A stretch of DNA of 54,763 bases, taken from CAYXLW01 sp964466055. Lineage in GTDB: Bacteria > Patescibacteriota > Gracilibacteria > GCA-2401425. The position numbers and the translations under genes were made by a program. A model generated the notes under the pieces. That model was not told the origin of the DNA, ran no database searches, and saw only the letters and a list, made by a program, of their open reading frames with translations. Each line of letters begins with the position of its first letter. The first letter of the stretch is position 1. Where the stretch lies: positions 1 to 54,763 of the forward strand of contig CAYXLW010000009.1 of NCBI GenBank assembly GCA_964466055.1, in the 5' to 3' direction. Below are positions 32,738 to 42,137 of the stretch, one piece after another.

Positions 32738-35200
32738 TTGAGCTATCTAGCATCTATTCTCATTGGATTAACAATATTTATTGCCACACATTTCTACCTA
32801 AAAATAAGAAATGCCAAACAATTTCAAGACCTCCCAAAGACTGTTCTAAAAATAAGGGCCAATAAAGAAAATGAAAAATCTGCAATGATTGCAGAAAACA
32901 TCTTCTCTATACTACACTCTACAACTATTCCAGAAAACGTATTAACATGGTTTGTTGGTAAAAATGCACCTACATTCTCCTTTGAAATAGCCTCCATAAA
33001 CCAGTATATATATTTTTATGTTTGGTGTGTTAAAAAATATAAAAACACCATAAAAAACCAATTATATGCTCAATACCCTGAGATAGAAGTTCAAGAAATA
33101 GATGATTATACATCTATGCTTGACAATAAAAATATAAATTCCGTTTGTGCTGAACTAGAAACCACTGATCCTTATATATTACCAATCAAAAGATATCCTG
33201 AATTTGAAGATAAAACCGCAAAACTATTTTTAGATCCTTTAGCCTCTATCGCAGAAGCTTTTTCTAAGCTAGATTCTGAAGATGAGCAATTATGGGCTCA
33301 AATGGTTGTAAGCCCAATAGATTCGGAATGGCGACACAGAGGAGAATTTGTAGCTAAAAACATAAGCGGTGGATTTAGAATTAGTAGTGCAAAATATAAA
33401 AAATGGTTTATTAATATGATGCTAATAAGAAATTGGCGAAGAGTTTTTTACTATCCAATTCGTGCAATTTTAACAATAATAGGATTGTCATCAAGAAATG
33501 ATGTACGAGCTCAATTTAGAGAAGAAGTAGAAAAATCTCATACTAGAGAAACATCAGACCAAGCTATAAGTGGTAAATTATCCAAATTAGGATTTTATAC
33601 AAATATAAGATTTGTATACCTCACTGAAGGAAATGAACATCAGGCAGAAAACAAGCTTAAAGAAATAATTTCTTCTTTTTATCAATTTAATATTCCTAGA
33701 CTTAATTCTTTTACAACAAGAGTATTAAATAAAAATAATAAAACAATTTTAAAACGCTACAAAAATAGGAGCATCGTAAATCCTTTTATATTCAATTCAG
33801 AAGAACTTGCAACACTTTGGCATATGCCAAATGAAACAGTTGCTACTCCAAATATAGACTGGATTCAATCTAAAAGACTTGAACCTCCTCTAAATTTACC
33901 AACTCCCAAAAATACAGCAAATGATGATTTTACTTCTCTTGGAAATACTAATTTTCGCGGTGAAAGTAAACTTTTTGGTATTAAAACAACAGATAGAAGA
34001 AGACATATTTATATAATTGGAAAAACAGGAATGGGGAAAACAACAATTTTAGAAAATATGATCTTTTCAGATATTCAAAATGGTAAGGGAGTTGGAGTTA
34101 TTGATCCCCATGGAGATCTATCTGAAGCTATTTTAAATTTTATCCCTAAAAATAGAACAAATGATGTAATTATATTTGACCCATCAGATAAAGAATTCCC
34201 AGTATCATTTAACATGATGGAGTGTCCTAATCCAGAAAATCGAAATTTAATAGCATCAGGACTAATAGGAGTATTTAAAAAAATGTTTGGAGAATCTTGG
34301 GGACCACGTCTTGAACATATTTTAAGAAATACACTTCTCGCACTTACTTTCACGCCAAATTCAACAATGCTTGGAATAATGAAAATGCTAACTGATGGTA
34401 AATATCGAAATAGAATTTTAAAAAAAGTAACAGATCCAATAGTTCTTGATTTTTGGAAAAATGAATTCGGGAAATGGACAGACAAACAAATTGCTGAAAA
34501 TGTATCCCCTATTCAAAACAAAGTAGGGCAATTTCTTTCATCAAGCACAATTCGTAACATATTAGGGCAACCAAAATCATCAGTTCATTTTCGTTTTGTT
34601 ATGGATAACAAAAAAATTATTATTGTTAATTTATCAAAAGGAAAAATAGGAGAAGACAATTCTGCACTACTTGGATCAATTTTAGTTACTAAATTCCAAT
34701 TAGATGCCATGAGTCGAGCTGATATTCCAGAAGAAAAAAGAAAAGATTTTCATTTATACGTAGATGAATTCCAAAATTTTGCGACCGATTCTTTTGCGAC
34801 TATTCTTTCAGAAGCTCGTAAATACAAATTAAATTTAACAATGGCTAACCAATATATAGCACAAATGCCAGAAGAAGTTAGAGATGCTGTTTTTGGAAAC
34901 GTAGGAAGCACTCTTTGTTGCCAAGTAGGTGCTGATGACGCTGAATATTTATCATTACAATTTTCAGAAGAAGTCCTAGCAAATGACATTGTAAACCTTC
35001 CTAAATATCAATCTTATATAAGATTAATGATTGACGGAATGCCATCAAAGATTTTTTCGTGCAATAACCTCCCTCCACCAAAACTTGATAATATAACTTC
35101 AGTTAGAGAAAACATTATTAAATTTTCTAGAGAGAGATATAGCAAAAAAAGAGAGTTTGTAGAAAAAAAGATCCTAGAATGGTCAGAGGATCCTAAGTAA
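32738..35200 (+). CDS. TraD/VirD4-like P-loop ATPase, paralog 1
   Basis: 820 residues with one N-terminal membrane helix (SILIGLTIFIATHFYL), a long ~400-residue N-terminal domain, then a HerA/FtsK-class ATPase. Walker A is GKTGMGKTT (~428), followed by GVIDPHGDLSEAI. Walker B is LYVDEFQNFATD (~674), with a downstream sensor ARKYKLNLTMANQYIAQM. It resembles type IV secretion coupling proteins that feed DNA or protein to a membrane channel. No relaxase or other T4SS gene is adjacent. The only suitable start is TTG at 32738, after an A-rich leader. Paralog 2 is at 51627. A DNA uptake or pilus role is possible, but unproven. Confidence 0.87.
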   Translation: MSYLASILIGLTIFIATHFYLKIRNAKQFQDLPKTVLKIRANKENEKSAMIAENIFSILHSTTIPENVLTWFVGKNAPTFSFEIASINQYIYFYVWCVKKYKNTIKNQLYAQYPEIEVQEIDDYTSMLDNKNINSVCAELETTDPYILPIKRYPEFEDKTAKLFLDPLASIAEAFSKLDSEDEQLWAQMVVSPIDSEWRHRGEFVAKNISGGFRISSAKYKKWFINMMLIRNWRRVFYYPIRAILTIIGLSSRNDVRAQFREEVEKSHTRETSDQAISGKLSKLGFYTNIRFVYLTEGNEHQAENKLKEIISSFYQFNIPRLNSFTTRVLNKNNKTILKRYKNRSIVNPFIFNSEELATLWHMPNETVATPNIDWIQSKRLEPPLNLPTPKNTANDDFTSLGNTNFRGESKLFGIKTTDRRRHIYIIGKTGMGKTTILENMIFSDIQNGKGVGVIDPHGDLSEAILNFIPKNRTNDVIIFDPSDKEFPVSFNMMECPNPENRNLIASGLIGVFKKMFGESWGPRLEHILRNTLLALTFTPNSTMLGIMKMLTDGKYRNRILKKVTDPIVLDFWKNEFGKWTDKQIAENVSPIQNKVGQFLSSSTIRNILGQPKSSVHFRFVMDNKKIIIVNLSKGKIGEDNSALLGSILVTKFQLDAMSRADIPEEKRKDFHLYVDEFQNFATDSFATILSEARKYKLNLTMANQYIAQMPEEVRDAVFGNVGSTLCCQVGADDAEYLSLQFSEEVLANDIVNLPKYQSYIRLMIDGMPSKIFSCNNLPPPKLDNITSVRENIIKFSRERYSKKREFVEKKILEWSEDPK

Positions 35201-35264
35201 AATAGAAACGTAGTGAAGTAGAAAAATAGAGATATAGATAATTATAAAGTCTAAATCCTGATTT

Positions 35265-35294
35265 TGATCATTGTTCATTCCTCATTGATCATTG
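35265..35294 (-). repeat. 7-bp-period TGA repeat at gene end (copy 2)
   Basis: Minus strand: TGA triplets at exact 7-base intervals (four copies, CAATGATCAATGAGGAATGA and onward). It encodes the last residues MINEE of Maf and its TGA stop. Confidence 0.75.
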
Positions 35295-35844
35295 ATTTTA
35301 GAATTTCACTCAAAACTTGAGTTGGCAAACCAATGATATTGAAGAAACAACCTTTTACCCCTTTAACAAAACACATTGTAGCTCCTTCAATGGAAAAAGC
35401 CCCCGATCTTCCTTGCCATTCATTTTGACCTAACCACCACTCAATTTCATCATCTTCAATTTTTGAAAAAATTATTTTTGTTTTTAAGCACTTTGTTCGC
35501 TCAAAAGTAGAGCTTATAACGCTTATCCCCGAAATAACCTCAATAGTTTCATTGGAGTAAGATTTCAACATTTTTTTCGCTTCGTTCTTATCTTTTGGTT
35601 TCAAATAAACTCCATTTTCTGGATGAACTACAAATGTATCACATCCTATAACAATTGAATTCTTGTGTTTCTCAAAAATATCTAAAGCCTTATTCCACGC
35701 AAAAAGCTTAGCATTTTCTTTTATTGTTTTAGTTTTATCCCATCTTTCTTCATATTCACTTGGGATAGCTTTGAATTTATACCCCATTTGTGTAAGAAGC
35801 CTTTTTCTTTGAGGACTAGATGAAGCAAGAATTATATTTTTCAT
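35275..35844 (-). CDS. maf: Maf-family nucleoside triphosphate pyrophosphatase
   Basis: 189 residues, normal for the family (~190). It opens with the signature ILASSSPQRKRLLTQMGYKF. The conserved Asp loop VIGCDTFV, KPKDKNEAKKML, then VISGISVIS and the GRSGAFSIEGAT segment are present. Maf proteins hydrolyse non-canonical or canonical NTPs (dTTP/UTP or m7GTP-type) and have been linked to septum inhibition. The C-terminal MINEE and stop are encoded by the heptad TGA repeat. It lies 55 bp downstream of tilS on the same strand. Confidence 0.94.
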   Translation of the reverse strand: MKNIILASSSPQRKRLLTQMGYKFKAIPSEYEERWDKTKTIKENAKLFAWNKALDIFEKHKNSIVIGCDTFVVHPENGVYLKPKDKNEAKKMLKSYSNETIEVISGISVISSTFERTKCLKTKIIFSKIEDDEIEWWLGQNEWQGRSGAFSIEGATMCFVKGVKGCFFNIIGLPTQVLSEILKSMINEE

Positions 35845-35887
35845 AATATGCGATTTATTAAATCCCTTTTCCTTATTCTTTTTTTAA

Positions 35888-35912
35888 ATTGTTCATTAAT
35901 CATTCATCATTG
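35888..35912 (-). repeat. 7-bp-period TGA repeat at gene end (copy 3)
   Basis: Minus strand: AATGATGAATGATTAATGAA. The second TGA is the stop of tilS, whose last residues NDE are repeat-encoded. Confidence 0.72.
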
Positions 35913-36757
35913 GTTATTGTTATTTTCCCTTTCTCTAAAGTAAAACCGTGTTTCTGCTTCCCTCCATCTCCTTTCTCAATCATTTCTATAACTTCAACAA
36001 TATTTTTGGAATAAAGCTTTGGGTTCAAAAACTTAACAACTGCTTTTTGTATTGGATTTTCTAGTTTTAAAAACTCTTTTCTTTCAATAACATCTTTAAC
36101 TAAAAAAATTTGTGACTCTTTTTTTATGTATTCTGAATTTTCATCCGTAGCTTCTACGAACTTTAAAAAAGCTTCTGGAAAATTTGAATTTATCTTTAAA
36201 ATTTCAGGGATAACAATGTTTCTTATTTTATTCCTATTATAATTATTTTCCTTATTACTTAAGTCTTCTCTCCATTCAAGCTTGTTTTTTTTAGCATACT
36301 CATATATTTCTTCTTTTGAGTAATTAAGCAATGGACGCCATTTCCAATCTTCTGAAAATTCCTTCATTGGAGAAAATGAATGCGTGCCACGAATTAGTTG
36401 AAGCAATAATGTCTCTATTTGATCAGATTTATGTTGAGCAAGAGCAATATATTTAGATTTAGTCTTTTCCCTTATTTCTTGAAAAAACTGATACCTCTCC
36501 TTTCTTCCTTCTTCTTCATTATTAGGAGCTTTTTTTAGTTTTTTAACAAATAATTCCAGATTTTTTTCTTTTGCAACTTTTCTAACAAATTCTTCATCTC
36601 CATCACTTTCTTTTCCCCTTAAATTATGGTTAACATGTACCAAAACAATATTTTTAATGTTTTCTTTTAAAAGTAAATATAAAAGAACAACTGAATCCAC
36701 TCCACCTGAGAAAGCAAGTATAATTTTATTTTTAGGGATATTCTTTATTTTTAACAT
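35900..36757 (-). CDS. tilS: tRNA(Ile)-lysidine synthetase
   Basis: 285 residues, an N-type ATP-PPase. The PP-loop SGGVDS is at 17-22, then HVNHNLRGKESDGDEEFV, QHKSDQIETLLLQLIRGTHSFS and the RPLL(N)YSKEEI signature with WREDLSN. It converts cytidine 34 of the CAU anticodon to lysidine so that tRNA-Ile decodes AUA. At 285 residues it lacks most of the C-terminal domain of the 430-residue E. coli enzyme, like other short forms. Its stop lies in the heptad TGA repeat. No SD. Confidence 0.93.
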   Translation of the reverse strand: MLKIKNIPKNKIILAFSGGVDSVVLLYLLLKENIKNIVLVHVNHNLRGKESDGDEEFVRKVAKEKNLELFVKKLKKAPNNEEEGRKERYQFFQEIREKTKSKYIALAQHKSDQIETLLLQLIRGTHSFSPMKEFSEDWKWRPLLNYSKEEIYEYAKKNKLEWREDLSNKENNYNRNKIRNIVIPEILKINSNFPEAFLKFVEATDENSEYIKKESQIFLVKDVIERKEFLKLENPIQKAVVKFLNPKLYSKNIVEVIEMIEKGDGGKQKHGFTLEKGKITITNDE

Positions 36758-36907
36758 TTGAATTAACCTTTAAAACAATTTAATAATACATATTCATTGA
36801 ATCTTGTTCTAGCCTATTATTTATTAGTAACAAAATACTTTTAACATTGCTTAATTATTATATACCTGCTAGTCTATCTACGATTTTTATTCATTATTAT
36901 TTATTTT

Positions 36908-37129
36908 ATGTCACAAGGTACAGTAAAATGGTTCGATCCAGTAAAAGGATACGGATTCATCGCAATCACTCAAGAAGATGGTGCGAAAGAAGCTAAAGAC
37001 CTATTCGTTCATCATTCAGATGTAAACGGAGACCCTATTAAAGAAGGAGACACTGTTGAATTCGAAGTAGGAGAAGGTAAAAAAGGTCCATGCGCAGTAA
37101 ATGTTAGCAAGGTAGAAGTAGAAGCGTAG
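36908..37129 (+). CDS. Cold-shock domain protein
   Basis: A 73-residue CspA-type OB fold. Nucleic-acid-binding motifs RNP1 (KGYGFIAI) and RNP2 (DLFVHHS) are intact, with the classical opening GTVKWFDPVKGYGF. There is a short insertion (EDGAKEAK) between strands, common in CPR homologs. It acts as an RNA chaperone. The upstream ~150 bp are AT-rich, with a TTATTATATA candidate -10 near 36855, and a perfect terminator follows. Codon use is stronger and more uniform than in its neighbours, as expected for a highly expressed gene. Confidence 0.95.
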   Translation: MSQGTVKWFDPVKGYGFIAITQEDGAKEAKDLFVHHSDVNGDPIKEGDTVEFEVGEGKKGPCAVNVSKVEVEA

Positions 37130-37197
37130 AACTGTATAAATGTTTTTACTCTTTTATTTTAAAAATAAATTAGAAAGTCATTTTAAGTTTCAATGCT

Positions 37198-37230
37198 GGA
37201 GTAACGATTAGTCGTTACTCCCTTTTTCTT
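37198..37230 (+). terminator. Terminator of the cold-shock gene
   Basis: Perfect stem GGAGTAACGA-ttag-TCGTTACTCC followed by CTTTTTCTT. Confidence 0.9.
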
Positions 37231-37287
37231 GTATATAAATTCATACATAAAATGTAAGAATTATATTTGATATATCATATCAAAAGA

Positions 37288-40200
37288 CTACTCCTTAACA
37301 ACTAAGCTTACTAATTTCCCAGGAACATAAATCTCTTTGACTAAATTCCCATTTAGATATTTTTTCACACCTTCTAGATCTTTTGCTTTTTTTAAAATAT
37401 CCTCTTTTGAAGAGTCTGCTGGCACTTGAAATTCAGCACGAACTTTACCGTTAACTTGAACAGCAATTATTATAGATTCATCTTCACAAAGCTCTTCATT
37501 ATATTTTGGCCATGGTTTATAGCTTAAAGAGGAAACATGACCAAGAAATGACCATAGTTCTTCTGTAATATGTGGAGCATAAGGATTAATAAGCAGTAAT
37601 AAATCTTCATAAAAATTTGCGGGAACTTTGTCACACTTAAACATTTCATTTACCAAAACCATCATAGCTGAAATCGCTGTATTAAACTTAAATTCTTCAG
37701 TGTCTGAACTTACTTTTTTTATTGTCTTATGAACTAATCTTTCAAGATCAGTAATTTTTGACTTTTCTGAAAAATTTTCTAAAACTCTAGGAACAACTTC
37801 ATCTCCTTGCAAGTGATTCCCTCCTTTTATTAAACATGTTTTTGGTAAAAGCTTTTTAATATAATCCTCAAAATACTCTAATGGAACATATTCGTCATTA
37901 TCTGAGTAAAAAAGAAAAATTTCATTTGTACATTTATTTACCTTTTCTATATTGAATTCTTTGCCGAAATCTTTATCAACAGTATCATTTAATCTTTTTC
38001 TTTCTTCAATATCTAATGCGATATTGAATTTATAACTAGTTGGTGAGACTATAAAAGCTTTGTCTATTTTTCTTTCTATATCTGAAAGATAACGTGGGAT
38101 AAAACCTCCTCCAAGGGAATGACCTATTAATATAGTATTTTCATCTATATCTAAAGAATCAATAACTTTTTTCCATTCTTCATATTTTGGCTTGTCTGGA
38201 CTAGGCATAGATGGAGTTTGTACATAATATCCTTTCTCAATTAATTTTTCTTTTAACAAAGGAAACCAATTCCCATCTGGACTTCCTTCCCATCCATGAA
38301 TGATAATTGCTTTTTTATTTCCAAAATCTACTTTTTCTTGTAGTCTCCAAATTTTTTCTAAAAATCTTCTCATTCCAATTACTCCCTGAATGTCCCAGAC
38401 AACTGTTTGATCAAATGGCCCCATAAACATTTCATATAATCGAAGAGTATCTGCTCCATATTCTTTAACTACGTCATCTGGATTTACTACATTAGATTTA
38501 GATTTAGACATTTTCTCAATCTGCCTAGAAAGTTCTTCTCCATTTTCTCTTGCATAAAATTTCCCATTTTTCTCTTCTGTATCTTCAGGATGATAATATT
38601 TCCCATTCTTATTTTTATATGAAAAAGCAAGAATCATTCCTTGATTAACAAGCTTTTGGAATGGTTCTATTGTTGTAACAATTCCTATGTCATATAGAAA
38701 TTTATGCCAAAAACGAGCATAAAGAAGATGAAGAACTGCATGCTCCGCTCCTCCTACATATAAATCTACTTGCCCCCAATATTTTTCAGATTCTTTGGAT
38801 ACTAATTCCTCATCATTTTTTGGATCCATATACCTAAGCCAATACCAAGAAGATCCTGCCCAATTTGGCATTGTTGAAGTTTCTCTTTTCGCCTTTCCTT
38901 TACATTTTGGACAAGTTGTATTTACCCAATCACTAACCATAGCCAAAGGTGACTCTCCTGTTTCCATTGGCTCATATTTTTCTACTTTTGGGAGCTCAAG
39001 TGGTAATTCAGATTCTGGAATAGGTTGGACACCGCACTTTTCACAATGAACTAAAGGAATTGGCTCTCCCCAATATCTTTGACGAGTAAATATCCAATCA
39101 CGAAGTTTATAACTTGTTTTCTTAACTGCAAATCCATTTTCTTCACAATGCTTAATAATCCCAGCGCGTACTTCCCCAGATTTCTGTCCTTTAAATTCTA
39201 TAGGCTCTGACAAAACACCATTATTCATATCAATATAGCAATAATCTAGATTCTCTACTTTTTTTCTTTCTTCTTCATCATCAGGGAATAACACTGGCTT
39301 TAAAGAAATATTATATTTCTTTGCAAAATCAAAATCACGTTCATCGTGGCAAGAACATTTAACAATTCCAGTTCCATAGTCTGCAAGTGCATAACTTGCT
39401 ACCCAAATAGGCAAATCTCCATTTCCTAATGGATCAACTATATATCTACCAGTAAAAATTCCTTCTGATTCTTTTTCTTCATCAAATCCCCTTTCCATAC
39501 GTTTTTTTACCAATTTATTACAAAAATTCATTACTTCATTTTTTGTATCAGTTCCTTCTAAAAGTTCTCCTAAGAATGGATGATCTGGAGCTATAACTAC
39601 AAATGTATCTGCATAACATGCTTCAAAATGTGCTGAGAATGTTTTAACTTCCAAGTTTATATCTTTTACAGGAGCAGTAAATATTAATCCATTGGATTTC
39701 CCTATCCAGTTTCTTTGCATTTCTTTTATAGATTTTGACCAATTAAGATTATCTAAGTCATTTAAAAGTCTATCTGCATATTCAGTAATCTTTAACATCC
39801 ATTGTTTCATCCTACGTTTTTCCACAAGATACCCACAACGTTCATGAACACCACCTTCTACTTCTTCATTTGCAGCAACTATTTTACAAGCAGGACACCA
39901 ATTCATTGGCATTTCTTTCTCATAAGCAAGTCCTTTTTTGAATAATTGAAGAAAAATCCATTGTGACCATTTAAAGTATTTTGGATCAGTTGTATCAACT
40001 TCTCTATCCCAATCATAAGAAAGCCCAAGTTCTTTTATTTGCCTTTTAAATGTCTCAATATTTTTGTCTGTTGAAATACGAGGATGTGTTCCAGTTTTAA
40101 TTGCATAATTTTCAGCAGGCAAGCCAAATGCGTCCCATCCCATAGGATGAAGAACATTGTAACCTTGTCTTCTTTTGAGACGTGAAATTATATCTGTTGC

Positions 40201-40371
40201 TGTATATCCTTCTGGATGTCCAACATGAAGCCCTGCTCCTGAAGGATACGGGAACATATCTAAAACATAGTATTTCTTCTTTCTATCATCCATTACAGCT
40301 CTAAATGTTTTATTTTCATCCCAATAATTCTGCCACTTTTTCTCAATTCCTAAGTGATTATATTCATTCAT
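37288..40371 (-). CDS. leuS: Leucyl-tRNA synthetase with an inserted alpha/beta-hydrolase domain
   Basis: 1027 residues versus ~800-880 for usual bacterial LeuRS. The synthetase parts are complete: HVGH at 49-52, a zinc-type segment (CPACKIVAANEEVEGGVHERCG), the CP1 editing domain (~225-430), KMSKS at ~619, and the C-terminal domain ending in the NGKVRAEFQVP region. Between the helix RRFLEKIWRLQEKV and DLERLVHKTIKKV of the anticodon-binding domain sits an extra ~180 residues (~686-868). These match the RBBP9/YdeN-type serine-hydrolase fold: IIIHGWEGSPDGNWF, GHSLGGG with Ser ~752, YSDNDEYVP with Asp ~825, GGNHLQGD with His ~854. The triad looks complete. Frame and composition continue through the insert, so it appears to be one gene. 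Confidence 0.93.
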   Translation of the reverse strand: MNEYNHLGIEKKWQNYWDENKTFRAVMDDRKKKYYVLDMFPYPSGAGLHVGHPEGYTATDIISRLKRRQGYNVLHPMGWDAFGLPAENYAIKTGTHPRISTDKNIETFKRQIKELGLSYDWDREVDTTDPKYFKWSQWIFLQLFKKGLAYEKEMPMNWCPACKIVAANEEVEGGVHERCGYLVEKRRMKQWMLKITEYADRLLNDLDNLNWSKSIKEMQRNWIGKSNGLIFTAPVKDINLEVKTFSAHFEACYADTFVVIAPDHPFLGELLEGTDTKNEVMNFCNKLVKKRMERGFDEEKESEGIFTGRYIVDPLGNGDLPIWVASYALADYGTGIVKCSCHDERDFDFAKKYNISLKPVLFPDDEEERKKVENLDYCYIDMNNGVLSEPIEFKGQKSGEVRAGIIKHCEENGFAVKKTSYKLRDWIFTRQRYWGEPIPLVHCEKCGVQPIPESELPLELPKVEKYEPMETGESPLAMVSDWVNTTCPKCKGKAKRETSTMPNWAGSSWYWLRYMDPKNDEELVSKESEKYWGQVDLYVGGAEHAVLHLLYARFWHKFLYDIGIVTTIEPFQKLVNQGMILAFSYKNKNGKYYHPEDTEEKNGKFYARENGEELSRQIEKMSKSKSNVVNPDDVVKEYGADTLRLYEMFMGPFDQTVVWDIQGVIGMRRFLEKIWRLQEKVDFGNKKAIIIHGWEGSPDGNWFPLLKEKLIEKGYYVQTPSMPSPDKPKYEEWKKVIDSLDIDENTILIGHSLGGGFIPRYLSDIERKIDKAFIVSPTSYKFNIALDIEERKRLNDTVDKDFGKEFNIEKVNKCTNEIFLFYSDNDEYVPLEYFEDYIKKLLPKTCLIKGGNHLQGDEVVPRVLENFSEKSKITDLERLVHKTIKKVSSDTEEFKFNTAISAMMVLVNEMFKCDKVPANFYEDLLLLINPYAPHITEELWSFLGHVSSLSYKPWPKYNEELCEDESIIIAVQVNGKVRAEFQVPADSSKEDILKKAKDLEGVKKYLNGNLVKEIYVPGKLVSLVVKE

Positions 40372-40513
40372 ATTTTTTTATTATTAATATTGAATACGAC
40401 AAAAATATTACTAATTTTAGTTAGCTAATGCAAAAGTAATTGTTATGCGTCATTTACCATTCTAAGTTTAGTTATGGATTACTGTTTCCGCGGAATTGTT
40501 ATTTACTAATTTA

Positions 40514-40540
40514 TCATTGTTCATTCCTCATTAATCATTA
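40514..40540 (-). repeat. 7-bp-period TGA repeat at gene end (copy 4)
   Basis: Minus strand: begins with the TAA stop of the asparaginase gene and continues with TGA every 7 bases (TAATGATTAATGAGGAATGA and onward). Confidence 0.72.
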
Positions 40541-41587
40541 CTCCTCCGTCATTTCCCCTCTTAAATTAGATTCAAACTTTTCCTTTATTTCATCTTTACT
40601 TAAACTTTGCCCTAAAAGCCATGAAAGCTTACAAAAAGCCGCTTCGCTGGTCATATCTCCACAATGAAAAACTCCCATTTTTTCCGCATAACTACCACCT
40701 TCATAAATAGAAAGATCAATATTCCCAATAAGACACTGAGACTTAAGAGCAACTAATAACCCATCTTCAACAATTTTCTTTTTTAATTCAGACAAAAGCT
40801 TTTGAGGAATATTACCTCCACTTCCAAATCCTTCTATAACTACCCCTTGTATACTTTTTGGAATTATTTCTAAAACTTCTGGATTTATTCCTGGAGTCAT
40901 TTTAATAAGCATAACATTATGATTTAACTTCCCTTCAATCTTAACTTTCTTTTTTGATCTATGTAACCTATGAGGATTAAGCACAATTTTAGCACCTATA
41001 AATCCTAGTTTTTCAAAATTAGGAGAGGAAAAAGCATCGAGTTTTACGGCATCTAGTTTTGTGCTTCTATTCCCACGAATAAGATTGCTCCCAAAACAAA
41101 TCGCCACTTCTCCAATGTCATCTTGAGCAAAAAGAATTGAATTGAAAAGATTTATACGAGCGTCAGTTCTCATTCCTCCAGAAAGTGGATATTGTGATCC
41201 TGTTATTATTACAGGCTTTCCTAAATCTTTTAGTAAAAATGACAAAGCTGATGAAGTATAAGCCATAGTATCTGTACCATGAGCGATTACAAAACCATCA
41301 AAATTTTCATATTCATCAACAATTTTTTTAGCAATTGTATGCCAGTGGTCTGGCTCGATATCACTAGAATCAATATTAAATAAGTTTAAAAATTCAAGGT
41401 CAGCTATTTTTTTAAGCTCTGGTTCACTAACAAAAAGATCTTCCAATGTTTCTGCAGGAATAAGAGCTTTTGTATTTTTATCATGAATCATAGAAATTGT
41501 TCCTCCTGTAAAAATTAACAGTATTTTCTTTTTACTTACTTTTACTTCTTTCTCAAAAAGTTTATTTTTCATACTCAATTTAAACAT
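40538..41587 (-). CDS. ansA: L-asparaginase, type I-like
   Basis: 349 residues. The first catalytic Thr motif is LLIFTGGTISM, the second is the AHGTDTMAYTSSAL motif, with a Lys-containing ITGSQYPL segment and GGMRTDARINL. This matches cytoplasmic homodimeric or tetrameric asparaginases, which hydrolyse asparagine to aspartate and ammonia. There is no signal peptide. Either M1 or M6 may be the start; M1 follows an AT-rich leader. Archaeal GatD shares this fold, but no GatE is adjacent. It is divergent from the 41654 gene. Confidence 0.88.
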   Translation of the reverse strand: MFKLSMKNKLFEKEVKVSKKKILLIFTGGTISMIHDKNTKALIPAETLEDLFVSEPELKKIADLEFLNLFNIDSSDIEPDHWHTIAKKIVDEYENFDGFVIAHGTDTMAYTSSALSFLLKDLGKPVIITGSQYPLSGGMRTDARINLFNSILFAQDDIGEVAICFGSNLIRGNRSTKLDAVKLDAFSSPNFEKLGFIGAKIVLNPHRLHRSKKKVKIEGKLNHNVMLIKMTPGINPEVLEIIPKSIQGVVIEGFGSGGNIPQKLLSELKKKIVEDGLLVALKSQCLIGNIDLSIYEGGSYAEKMGVFHCGDMTSEAAFCKLSWLLGQSLSKDEIKEKFESNLRGEMTEE

Positions 41588-41653
41588 TAAAAATATAAAT
41601 TTGTTTCCATTATAAAGTCTTTTTAAATTAATTTAAATCTTAAAAATAAATAA

Positions 41654-42115
41654 ATGAAAAAATATTTAAAATACGTCCCTCATGGATTAATTACATTAGG
41701 AATATTCTTTTTAGGAGTTTTCTTTGGGTTAATATATCAAATAAACTCTGACGAAATAAAAATATGCACGTTAACAGTTCCTGAAAAAGAAAAGGTATGT
41801 GTTTTAGATTTATCTGAAATATCCCCTTTTGGAATAAAAGGAAGAATTAATGGCAATGATTTACGATTATCTAATGGAGAAAATATTTTAGAAGTAAAAA
41901 AAGAAGAAGAATTTCAGTTTAATACAGCAAAAATCTTTAGAAATATAAAAGCAGTCATTCCTGAAAATACTAGATTTTTTGCATCTAATAGAGGTAAAAC
42001 TTTTTATTCTATAAACAACACAAAGCAATTAGAAAAAACCAGACCTGAAAATCTTGTATTTTTTAAAGATGAAAAAGAGGCAATTGGTAGTGGATACAAA
42101 GGAAAAAGTTTGTAA
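41654..42115 (+). CDS. Single-pass membrane protein with a C-terminal 'GYKGK' motif
   Basis: 153 residues. One N-terminal membrane helix (HGLITLGIFFLGVFFGLIYQI, ~10-30) anchors an extracytoplasmic beta-rich domain. The C-terminus (FFASNRGKTFYSINN...VFFKDEKEAIGSGYKGK) resembles the Ada-type metal-binding-like tail common in CPR secreted or membrane proteins, though the usual Cys residues are absent. Function unknown. The start is supported by an AATAAATAA leader. The MITE-like element copy 3 begins 22 bp after the stop. Confidence 0.75.
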   Translation: MKKYLKYVPHGLITLGIFFLGVFFGLIYQINSDEIKICTLTVPEKEKVCVLDLSEISPFGIKGRINGNDLRLSNGENILEVKKEEEFQFNTAKIFRNIKAVIPENTRFFASNRGKTFYSINNTKQLEKTRPENLVFFKDEKEAIGSGYKGKSL

Positions 42116-42137
42116 AACGAAGTGACATTATTTCACA

